From Histomonas meleagridis (lineage: Eukaryota; Parabasalia; Tritrichomonadida; Dientamoebidae): a DNA stretch of 64,000 bases. Shown here piece by piece: positions 39,035 through 48,333 of the stretch. Numbering within the stretch: the stretch's first letter is position 1; every line of letters begins with the position of its first letter. Below the pieces are notes generated by a model. That model saw only the letters and a program-made list of their open reading frames with translations, was not told the origin of the DNA and searched no databases. The stretch is from positions 62,001-126,000 of the forward strand of contig WSYJ01000185.1 of the NCBI GenBank assembly GCA_020186115.1. The letters run 5' to 3'. The position numbers and the translations under genes are program-made.

Positions 39035-39430
39035 TTAAACATATTTTTTTCATGCAAATATTTTGAAATTATTTTTGAAGAGTCAGATTGTACCACCCGT
39101 ACCCATATGGTGCCTTGGATGGCGTCAAATGAACTTGAGTCAATTTCACTTTTATCATTCGCGAAAGGATTAGAGGTAATCTTATGATGTTTCACATAGT
39201 CAATCCCTGTTTGATGATCTTTTTTTCTATTGTACCCAATCCGAAGTGTAACGCTTCATTACTACATAGTACTGCATTATAATTTTTCTATTGAAATTAG
39301 CCTTTTAAAAAATCATTTGAAATGACAGATTTGTGAATAGACTTTGAGTCCCATCCTCGCAGCAAAACAGCATTAGAATCAACCCCTTTCTCTTTATGAC
39401 GTATGTAATATGGTTCTCTTAATAAACGCC
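39035..39430 (-). pseudogene. Decayed unidentified gene fragments
   Basis: Reversed, 39187-39035 reads about 48 codons with protein-like composition (SNPFANDKSEIDSSSFDAIQ, then GTIWVRVVQSDSSKIIS). A second piece near 39430-39310 reads REPYYIRHKEKGVDSNAVLL and RGWDSKSIHKSVISND. The intervening sequence is not open, and neither piece is recognised. They may be parts of one dead gene, with composition less AT-rich than their surroundings. Confidence 0.35.
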
Positions 39431-39939
39431 AAACAAAGATGAAAATCATGTAATAGAATATATTAAAATTGATAAATTTTTATTCACCATATAATTTTTT
39501 GAAAAACATCGAAATAATCATTCTGAGAATCGCATTTTTTCATCAAAATTAGAATTTTATTTTGAAGATTTTTAAAACATCTTTAGCATAATTGCAGGTA
39601 TCGAATATAATTATAGCAATTATCACTGATATTATAAAACAACAAATTATCCAGAGTCATGTTGTCATTTTGGTTGATATTTTTTACAAGTCACTTTATA
39701 ACATTTTTAAATGTACTTCCATGAGCATGTTTCTTTAAAAGTAAAATTATACAAAGTATTTTGTGACTTTGATGATTTTCATAAGTTTGTGTGCTGATGT
39801 TAATTTTTGGTTTGTTATTTTTCTTTTTATTGTCTTCTTTATACACTTGAAATTGGAGTTGGTTTTGTTCATCTGTAAAACTCCTTTCATTAGTTATCGA
39901 AAGCTAAGAAATATCATTCATAGAAGAAGATTCTGAATT

Positions 39940-40090
39940 AGTATTTTCTTTAGCACCTTTTTTATGAAGTAAAGTTTCTATTATATTATAACATTATTGT
40001 TGTGCGATTTGAATTGCTGTATAATAATATTAAAACATATTCCAAATTATTCAAGTGAATATTTGTTGCATTAGCATCAATTCTAGTTCA
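39940..40090 (-). pseudogene. Decayed ankyrin unit of the array-2 type
   Basis: The stretch resembles 41741-41920, including the ankyrin segment end near GAATTGCTGT, the AATATTAAAACATATTCCAAATTATTC spacer blocks and TTGCATTAGCATCAATTC. It lies 1.8 kb outside the main array, with the DsbA-like gene between. Confidence 0.55.
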
Positions 40091-40380
40091 GTAATGTTAA
40101 GCCATAATATAAAGTTGCATGCACAATCAAATTTGATCAGATTATTTGTTCTGAATGTTCTGGATGAACTTGATTCTTTTTTAAATAGTTTTTGTTAAAT
40201 AATAATTAAATTTATTAAAAATTTTTTTAATAAAAAATTTATATGTGAAACACAGTTTTTATACCAGACTTTACACAAAGAAAATTGTATTAATGTTAAA
40301 TTTCAGAAAACGTTAATGGAACGATTTTTCCAGTTTTTGTGTGCGCCCGTTTGAGTCTTGAAAAATGTCAAAATTCCGAA

Positions 40381-40980
40381 ATGTTCTTTCTTTTTGCACC
40401 TGCAGTACTCTCCCTGATGCCTGTTCCAAAAAGATATCCTGGATTGCGTTGGGGTACAAATAATCCTATCATCACAGTAGAACTATTTGCTGATCCATTA
40501 TGTCCTGATTGTCAAGCAATTTGGCCTAGAATTCAATACATCCTTAACACATATTCACAACAAATCAATGTTATCGTTCACATGTTACCACTGCCATATC
40601 ATACTTGGGCATTTGTTATCACACGTTCTATTCTTGCATGCAATTCACTTAATGAAGGCACAGGAAACAAATTTTTGGAACTCCTCTATGCTGGTGATAT
40701 TGATCAGTTCCAAAATGATCCAATGAAAGGGTTTGGAGAAAGAGATGTTCTTGAGTTGGTCTCAAAATATGTTCAAGAAAAGCTCCTCATTAATACTCAA
40801 ACATTCCTCACAGAGTACAACAAAGCAGATATTTCAATGGCAGCTCGAATCGAGTTTAAGTTTGCTGCATCTCATTCAGTCTCTGGCACACCAACTGTTT
40901 ATGTTAATGGCGTTGAAACTGAATTAAATGCAGAACAAACACAAGAAGAATGGGATAATTACTTTAAGGCCCTCCTATAA
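40381..40980 (+). CDS. DsbA-like thioredoxin-fold protein, probably secretory
   Basis: The open frame starts with a GTG at 40339, but the first ATG is 40381 (MFFLFAPAVLSLMPV), which gives 199 residues and a plausible signal peptide. The redox motif CPDC occurs as ELFADPLCPDCQAIWP near residue 37. The DsbA-type helical insertion follows, then the cis-Pro loop in SVSGTPTVYVNGVETE. It would act as a thiol oxidoreductase in the secretory pathway, or on exported proteins. The gene lies between the isolated ankyrin relic and array 2. Confidence 0.8.
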   Translation: MFFLFAPAVLSLMPVPKRYPGLRWGTNNPIITVELFADPLCPDCQAIWPRIQYILNTYSQQINVIVHMLPLPYHTWAFVITRSILACNSLNEGTGNKFLELLYAGDIDQFQNDPMKGFGERDVLELVSKYVQEKLLINTQTFLTEYNKADISMAARIEFKFAASHSVSGTPTVYVNGVETELNAEQTQEEWDNYFKALL

Positions 40981-41740
40981 ACAATAATTTTTTTTTCATA
41001 TTGTAGCCAAACCGTTTTCAATCATTGAATTCTTCGGTAACTTTCATTATTTTTTAAAATTGAATTTATTAAATTATGAATAATTAAATTTATCTAATTC
41101 TATTGGTCTTGATAATTATCATTTCTATTATCCTTAGTCACGATTCATCACTCATGTGCTTTTTGTATTTAATTCGAATTCATTTGTGCTTTCGACTTAT
41201 TTGATAACGAAATTTTCGAAAAATTATTTGTCATTCTGTGTGATGATAATAATTTATCTAATTCTTCATGAATATATACCACTTTCCTTGGCGATTTTTC
41301 TTTCAAAAAAACGTTTAAGGACGATACAAGCCGTTTGTGTTGTTTTGTTCGTCATCTATCAAAAAGTTTTTGTATTATAAGAAGATTTGCCTATTTTTTT
41401 TATATGAAATTTATTTTTAAAATAGGGAACTTCTAAGAAAAAAAGTTAATCCGGAAAAAGTTGATAATTTCGGAAAATTTATATCTTTTATTTTATATGA
41501 ATATCTGAAAACAAAATATATTTATTAATATCAAATTCGTCTTGAAATGTGATTTTCCTCAATGACCTTATCAAACACATAAATTGATATAATAATTTAT
41601 TTTTATTCTTCAACAATTATTAGACCTGGTACAATTGTCACTTTTCTTGTATTTCAAAAGCTTGAGTCTCGATTAAAAATATGTTTTCTACTTCGATTTA
41701 ATTTATAATCGAAAATGAAGATTTGGTGTATATTGAAGAA
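40981..41740. other. Intergenic, nothing recognised
   Basis: AT-rich spacer between the DsbA-like gene and the far end of ankyrin array 2. A 74-codon frame at 41156-41380 is Phe/Ile/Leu-rich and unconvincing. Confidence 0.5.
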
Positions 41741-41744
41741 GATT

Positions 41745-44700
41745 TTGAATTAGAATTTTTCACGAAGTAAATTTGCTATTTCTGTGTAACCTTTTTGTTG
41801 TGCAATTTGAAGTGCTGTTTCAAATCATTAAAACATATTACAAATTATTAAAACATATTACAAATGATTAAAACATATTCCAAATTATTCAAATGAATAT
41901 TTATTGCATTAACATCAATTCCTTTATCTAAAAGTAATTTTACTATTTCTATATTATTATTTTTAACTGCTATATGAAGTGCTGTTTCAAATCATTAAAA
42001 CATATTCCAAATTATTAAAACATATTACAAATTATTCAAATGAATATATTTTGCATTAACATCAATTCCTTTATCTAAAAGTAATTTTACCATTTCTATA
42101 TTATTATTTTTAACTGCTATATGAAGTGCTGTTTCAAATGATTAAAACATATTCCAAATTATTAAAACATATTACAAATTATTCAAATGAATATATTTTG
42201 CATTAACATCAATTCCTTTATCTAAAAGTAATTTTACTATTTCTATATTATTATTTTTAACTGCTATATGAAGTGCTGTTCCAAATGATTAAAACATATT
42301 CCAAATTATTAAAACATATTCCAAATTATTCAAATGAATATTTTTTTGCATTAACATCAATTCCTTTATCTAAAAGTAATTTTACTATTTCTATATTATT
42401 ATTTCTAACTGCTATATGAAGTGCTGTTTCAAATGATTAAAACATATTACAAATTATTAAAACATATTCCAAATTATTCAAATGAATATTTTTTGCATTA
42501 ACATCAATTCCTTCTTTATCTAAAAGTAATTTTACTATTTCTATATTATTATTTTTAACTGCTATATGAAGTGCTGTTCCAAATGATTAAAACATATAAC
42601 ATATTATTAAAACATATTCCAATCTATTCAAATGAATATTTTTTTCATTAACATCAATTCCTTTATCTAAAAGTAATTTTACTATTTCTATATTATTATT
42701 TCTAACTGCTATATGAAGTGCTGTTTCAAATGATTAAAAACATATTACAAATTATTAAAACATATTCCAAATTATTCAAATGAATATTTTTTGCATTAAC
42801 ATCAATTCCTTTATCTAAAAGTAATTTTACTATTTCTATATTATTATTTTTAACTGCTATATGAAGTGCTGTTCCAAATGATTAAAACATATTCCAAATT
42901 ATTAAAACATATTACAAATTATTCAAATGAATATTTTTTGCATTAACATCAATTCCTTTATCTAAAAGTAATTTTACTATTTCTATATTATTATTTCTAA
43001 CTGCTATATGAAGTGCTGTTTCAAATGATTAAAACATATTACAAATTATTAAAACATATTCCAAATTATTCAAATGAATATATTTTGCATTAACATCAAT
43101 TCCTTTATCTAAAAGTAATTTTACTATTTCTATATTATTATTTTTAACTGCTATATGAAGTGCTGTTCCAAATGATTAAAACATATTCCAAATTATTAAA
43201 ACATATTACAAATTATTCAAATGAATACATTTTTGCATTAACATCAATTCCTTTATCTAAAAGTAATTTTACTATTTCTATATTATTATTTCTAACTGCT
43301 ATATGAAGTGCTGTTTCAAATGATTAAAACATATTACAAATTATTAAAACATATTCCAAATTATTCAAATGAATATATTTTGCATTAACATCAATTCCTT
43401 TATCTAAAAGTAATTTTACTATTTCTATATTATTATTTTTAACTGCTATATGAAGTGCTGTTCCAAATGATTAAAACATATTCCAAATTATTAAAACATA
43501 TTCCAAATTATTCAAATGAATATATTTTGCATTAACATCAATTCCCTTTATCTAAAAGTAATTTTACTATTTCTATATTATTATTTCTAACTGCTATATG
43601 AAGTGCTGTTTCAAATGATTAAAACATATTACAAATTATTAAAACATATTCCAAATTATTCAAATGAATATTTTTTGCATTAACATCAATTCCTTTATCT
43701 AAAAGTAATTTTACTATTTCTATATTATTATTTTTAACTGCTATATGAAGTGCTGTTCCAAATGATTAAAACATATTCCAAATTATTAAAACATATTACA
43801 AATTATTCAAATGAATATTTTTTTGCATTAACATCAATTCCTTTATCTAAAAGTAATTTTACTATTTCTATATTATTATTTCTAACTGCTATATGAAGTG
43901 CTGTTTCAAATGATTAAAACATATTACAAATTATTAAAACATATTCCAAATTATTCAAATGAATATATTTTGCATTAACATCAATTCCTTTATCTAAAAG
44001 TAATTTTACTATTTCTATATTATTATTTTTAACTGCTATATGAAGTGCTGTTTCAAATCATTAAAACATATTCCAAATTATTCAAATGAATATATTTTGC
44101 ATTAACATCAATTCCTTTATCTAAAAGTAATTTTACTATTTCTATATTATTATTTCTAACTGCTATATGAAGTGCTGTTCCAAATGATTAAAACATATTC
44201 CAAATTATTAAAACATATTACAAATTATTCAAATGAATATATTTTGCATTAACATCAATTCCTTTATCTAAAAGTAATTTTACTATTTCTATATTATTAT
44301 TTTTAACTGCTATATGAAGTGCTGTTTCAAATGATTAAAACATATTACAAATTATTAAAACATATTAAAAATTATTAAAACATATTCCAAATTATTCAAA
44401 TGAATATTTTTTGCATTAACATCAATTCCTTTATCTAAAAGTAATTTTACTATTTCTATATTATTATTTCTAACTGCTATATGAAGTGCTGTTTCAAATG
44501 ATTAAAACATATTCTAAATTATTAAAACATAATCCAAATTATTCAAATGAATATATTTTGCATTAACATCAATTCCTTTATCTAAAAGTAATTTTACTAT
44601 TTCTATATTATTATTTCTAACTGCTATATGAAGTGCTGTTTCAAATGATTAAAACATATTTTAAGTTATTAAAGCATATATAAAATTATTAAAACATATT

Positions 44701-45290
44701 CCAAATTATTCAAATGAATATTTTTTGCATTAACATCAATTCCTTCTTTATCTAAAAGTAATTTTACTATTTCTATATTATTATTTCTAACTGCTATATG
44801 AAGTGCTGTTCCAAATGATTAAAACATATTCCAAATTATTAAAACATATTCCAAATTATTCAAATGAATATATTTTGCATTAACATCAATTCCTTTATCT
44901 AAAAGTAATTTTACTATTTCTATATTATTATTTCTAACTGCTATATGAAGTGCTGTTTCAAATGATTAAAACATATTACAAATTATTAAAACATATTCCA
45001 AATTATTCAAATGAATATTTTTTGCATTAACATCAATTCCTTTATCTAAAAGTAATTTTACTATTTCTATATTATTATTTCTAACTGCTATATGAAGTGC
45101 TGTTTCAAATCATTAAAACATATTACAAATTATTAAAACATATTAAAAATTATTAAAACATATTCCAAATTATTCAAATGAATATTTTTTGCATTAACAT
45201 CAATTCCTTTATCTAAAAGTAATTTTACTATTTCTATATTATTATTTTTAACTGCTATATGAAGTGCTGTTTCAAATGATTAAAACATAT
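41745..45290 (-). repeat. Homogenised ankyrin/spacer array 2, 24 units
   Basis: Twenty-four ankyrin units in the minus orientation are recognised by GAAGTGCTGTT on the plus strand. All except the outermost (near 41813) are nearly identical. The base period is about 147 bp: 28 codons (TALHIAVKNNNIEIVKLLLD...) plus a spacer of about 62 nt made of a 20-nt subrepeat resembling AATTTGGAATATGTTTTAAT. Units with one extra or one missing subrepeat give ~167/170 or ~127 bp. The middle of the array alternates two unit types (AVKNNN with GTAL, AVRNNN with ETAL), so the higher-order period there is about 300 bp. Confidence 0.9.
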
Positions 45291-46442
45291 TCAAGCAAAT
45301 GGCAAAATATTTTTTGGAATTTGATTATTTTGAAGAAAATATTGAACGAGATATAAATTTCCATTTCTTGCTGATTCATTTATATTATTAGCATTAACAT
45401 TAATTCCTTTTTCTTCCAAAAATGATAAAATATCATAATTATCTTTTTTGATACAAAAACTTACCAAATCATTTGTATCTTCAGACATTTTATGCATTGA
45501 TTGTATTTTTTCTAATTTATTCTCATAAAGATATTTAAAGATATCATTTCGATGAAATTCTATTGCTGTTTCATATGTATTATTAAATGATGAATGATTT
45601 TGTTCACATAAATGAATGATTTCTATATTTCCACCTGCAATTGAATATTTACCTGTGTTTTCTACTTTTGCATTATTCATAAGTAAATATTTAAAACATT
45701 TAACTGATCCAAAAAATGCTGCATAATTAATTAATGTAACATTATCTTTATTAATAAATGAACATCTTTCATAAAGTGATGGTTCAATTGTTTGATTAAA
45801 ATCAAAATTTGTTTGTGATGATATTTCTTGAAGTTTTTCTATATCATCATTTCGAATTATTTTTGCAATTTCATTTGGATTATGTCCTTCTTTAATTAAT
45901 TTCTTATGAAGTTCCCAATCATTCTTTGATAATCCTTCATAATTTTTTTGAATATATTCAGTAAATTTATAATCCCCTAATTCTTTAATTGTTTCATTTG
46001 GCATGTATTGCACAAAGTATCCTTTAGAATCATATGAATGTTTTATATTTTGAATGATTTTTTTATCAAGTAAATTATCTTCAATCATTTCTGCAAGAAG
46101 ATAATATGATTCTTGTGTATTTTTACAAACAAGAAAATGTCCATATATATCAAAAATATCAATTTCTTGATGAATGTTCATTTCTAGTTTTTTTATTTCT
46201 TTAAGAAAATCCAAATATAAATCAATATCTTTCATTCGTATGAGAGTAATTGCATATGTAATCCTAACAATAATTAAATTAAAAGATAATGGATAAATAT
46301 CATCAAATTTACTTATAATTAATTTTGAAGATTGAATGATATTTTCTTTGTTTAAATTGAATATTAAATTCTTAATATATTGTAATGTTTCCCGGGAAAC
46401 GAATTCGTTTTTATGAATTTCGCTTTTTGCTTGAGATTCCAT
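45291..46442 (-). CDS. Ankyrin gene 2 head: DUF3447-like domain, probably truncated
   Basis: From the ATG at 46442 (MESQAKSEIHKNEF) 384 residues are open. They align with the heads of ankyrin genes 1 and 3: KNDWELHKKLIKEG, NPNEIAKIIRND, EKLQEISSQTNFDFNQ, CSFINKDNVTLINYAAFFGS and EIIHLCEQNHSSF. The head stops at IPKNILPFA, just where genes 1 and 3 continue with SLESENNELTKFLLEQ. The missing stretch includes the rest of that repeat and the 5' part of the first spacer, so the link to array 2 looks broken by a deletion. ACAAAAGTGGCA lies 6 nt before the ATG, so transcription may still start here. Confidence 0.7.
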   Translation of the reverse strand: MESQAKSEIHKNEFVSRETLQYIKNLIFNLNKENIIQSSKLIISKFDDIYPLSFNLIIVRITYAITLIRMKDIDLYLDFLKEIKKLEMNIHQEIDIFDIYGHFLVCKNTQESYYLLAEMIEDNLLDKKIIQNIKHSYDSKGYFVQYMPNETIKELGDYKFTEYIQKNYEGLSKNDWELHKKLIKEGHNPNEIAKIIRNDDIEKLQEISSQTNFDFNQTIEPSLYERCSFINKDNVTLINYAAFFGSVKCFKYLLMNNAKVENTGKYSIAGGNIEIIHLCEQNHSSFNNTYETAIEFHRNDIFKYLYENKLEKIQSMHKMSEDTNDLVSFCIKKDNYDILSFLEEKGINVNANNINESARNGNLYLVQYFLQNNQIPKNILPFA

Positions 46443-46448
46443 ATGAAA

Positions 46449-46460
46449 TGCCACTTTTGT
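46449..46460 (-). promoter_or_regulatory. ACAAAAGTGGCA element before ankyrin gene 2
   Basis: A 12-base element six nt upstream of the ATG matches the trichomonad M3 motif as I recall it, and parallels the element in front of the DYRK-like kinase. It excludes the in-frame GTG at 46454, which lies inside the motif. Confidence 0.5.
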
Positions 46461-47436
46461 GTCAATTCATTGATAATGTAATGTATGGTTTACATAATCG
46501 TTTTCATCTCAAATACAAGCTAGGCCGCCGATATGCGGAAATAAACGTCGAATACAAATTAAAGTGTTAATTTCTGGAATGGGGTTCCTGAACAATATAA
46601 AAATCTTTGTGATATCATTGATTGTGTAAATTTCATTATAAGTTTTCATCATGTAAGTAAAATGTTTGAAAGCCTAAAATATTTTGAGGCAACTTGCACT
46701 TTATTTATTATTATTATTTTAGGTATTCGTAATACAGCTTATGTATTTGTTAATAATATTTTTCAAAAATTCTTTCCACTTTTGCAACAAGTTAATCAAC
46801 TTCATTTAAATGAAGATTCGTGCAGAAGGTTTCAACAACAAGCATACCACAATTTTATTACATCATTATTATATATAACATCATATACAAAATATTTATG
46901 TATAATATATCTGTATATAACATCATGCATAACATATTTATATATTGCATTTTCATTGTGTATAACATTTATTAAATATTTTATTTTTATATATAGATTA
47001 TAAGATGTAACATCATATTTAACAAATTCATTGTATATAATATTATAAGTTATTAAAAAATATGATAACATTAGAATTATACAAATATATTAAAAAAAAT
47101 ATCTTTCATATAAAATTTTATGATTAATCATTTTTCTCAATATCTTTAAGTACTATTGTACTTCAGCGATTCTTGTTAAAAGATTGTTAAAAATTTCTTC
47201 TAGATCAATTTCATAATTTTTTATCACATTTTAAAATTTGTGCAAAAGGAATCTAAACAACGAATGTACCTAATTCATATTCCAATTCACAATTTTGAAA
47301 ACAGCTTCATCCAAAATGAATGCTTTATTTAAATTTGCCAAAAAAAATAAACAAATGTTTTAATCATTGGGCTGCAGATGCCCTTATGATTAACTTGAAA
47401 TATTTTATATGGAAATGAATTAAAAAACTACAAAAA
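46461..47436. other. Intergenic, low-complexity and dispersed repeat
   Basis: A 113-codon open frame (46662-47003) is Ile/Tyr-rich and partly made of ATATAACATCAT-like repeats around 46860-47040; I do not accept it. The second copy of the dispersed repeat lies at about 47069-47180. Confidence 0.5.
47069..47180 (+). repeat. Dispersed repeat copy B
   Basis: This is the diverged partner of 10976-11125, same orientation. It has shared blocks and the same AAGTAC-TATT-GTACTT hairpin. Confidence 0.55.
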
Positions 47437-47660
47437 TTAACTTTTTATCCGCCCGACGTTAGTCAAGAAATCATATATTGGCTCAATTTCAGACTTTTGT
47501 TCCGGCGCGAGCTGCACCGCCTCTTCTTTGGTCAGTTCGTTTCTGAGCACAGATTCTCTCATCAGTACATCTTTAATTATATTGTATGTTTCCGTACTTA
47601 TAGACTCGCGACTACACAGCCCAAGCTCGCTTTTGCTTGAGCCTTTGCTCTGAATTTTCG
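47437..47660 (-). pseudogene. Gene fragment, possibly RPB4/RPC9-like C-terminus
   Basis: The last ~60 codons of a 123-codon frame have higher GC and protein-like composition: STETYNIIKDVLMRESVLRN, then ELTKEEAVQLAPEQKSEIEP. The helix followed by LTKxExxQL and a Pro-Glu segment resembles the HRDC-like C-terminal region of RNA polymerase subunits RPB4 and RPC9. No convincing N-terminal half or start is present. An alternative upstream frame with an ATG near 47714 (MSYYFELQYWESKNKKRKFR) would need a frameshift to join. It is most likely a fragment or a gene with a break. Confidence 0.3.
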
Positions 47661-47799
47661 CTTTTTGTTTTTTGATTCCCAATATTGTAATTCGAAATAA
47701 TATGACATAATATTTTCTTTGAATAATTTCTGCCAAAACAAAATTTTTGAAATTCTTTTTACAGATATCAAAACCGTCAACAATTAATTTAGTACTTTT

Positions 47800-48042
47800 A
47801 TGGCACATATCTTCTTAAATGTCTTAATTGCACATCTTTACCAAGATTTTTCATTTAAGCACATTGCTTTCAAAGGCAATCGCTACCTTCCTACTGTCAT
47901 AAATTCTCGTTTTTCTAGATTTGTATATCCAATATTTCAAGACGTTTCAGGACTCACAATTAACAAGTGCTCGTTTCAAAATGCCGTTTCAAATGTTATT
48001 GATATTCACGAGAAAGATTTTGATTATGAAAAGGAGCTTTGA
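47800..48042 (+). pseudogene. N-terminal fragment of a Pmp-like surface protein
   Basis: The ATG at 47800 opens 80 codons: a hydrophobic start, then KGNRYLPTVINSRFSRFVYP and LTINKCSFQNAVSNVIDI. The SRF-x-x-F, I-N-x-C-x-F-x-N pattern resembles the beta-helix rungs of trichomonad polymorphic-membrane-protein-like antigens. It ends early; a shifted frame continues for a short distance (to ~48133). GC is higher than in the flanking DNA. The start is divergent and nearly abutting the fragment at 47437-47808. Confidence 0.3.
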
Positions 48043-48333
48043 AAGAATTCTTAATATATTTTTTGAAAATTATGTGTATGCATACAAGGTGATTGCTGGT
48101 TTGGTTTGGCTCGCTTTTCATTGTATTTTGTAAAAAAGAATTAAGATTTTCGGATTATTTGTTTTGCTAAAATATTCTTTATTTTGATGTACTTCATAAT
48201 GAATTTCATGAGATGTTTTTTGATTCTAGTGTATGAAACGATTGTCATATTATGCAATGTGAGAACAATCAGAATAAATTTACTTAATATGGAAATGCCA
48301 ACCTAGAAATAAACAAAAAGTTAAAAAATATTA

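Larger units (their letters stand above)
37155..40380. other. Gene-poor 3.2 kb with degenerate coding relics
   Basis: No intact gene is visible. Relics seen are two minus-strand coding-like stretches at about 39035-39187 and 39310-39430, and a decayed ankyrin unit with its spacer at about 39940-40090. The remainder is AT-rich spacer with short, unconvincing frames. Confidence 0.55.

Noticed and set aside
41745-45290. Regular ~147-bp repeat array as a CRISPR
   Set aside because: Both repeat and spacer are near-identical from unit to unit, and the repeat encodes an ankyrin unit. There are no unique spacers and the genome is eukaryotic.
46662-47003. 113-codon plus-strand open frame
   Set aside because: It is Ile/Tyr/Phe-rich, partly made of ATATAACATCAT repeats and ends in low complexity; no protein features.
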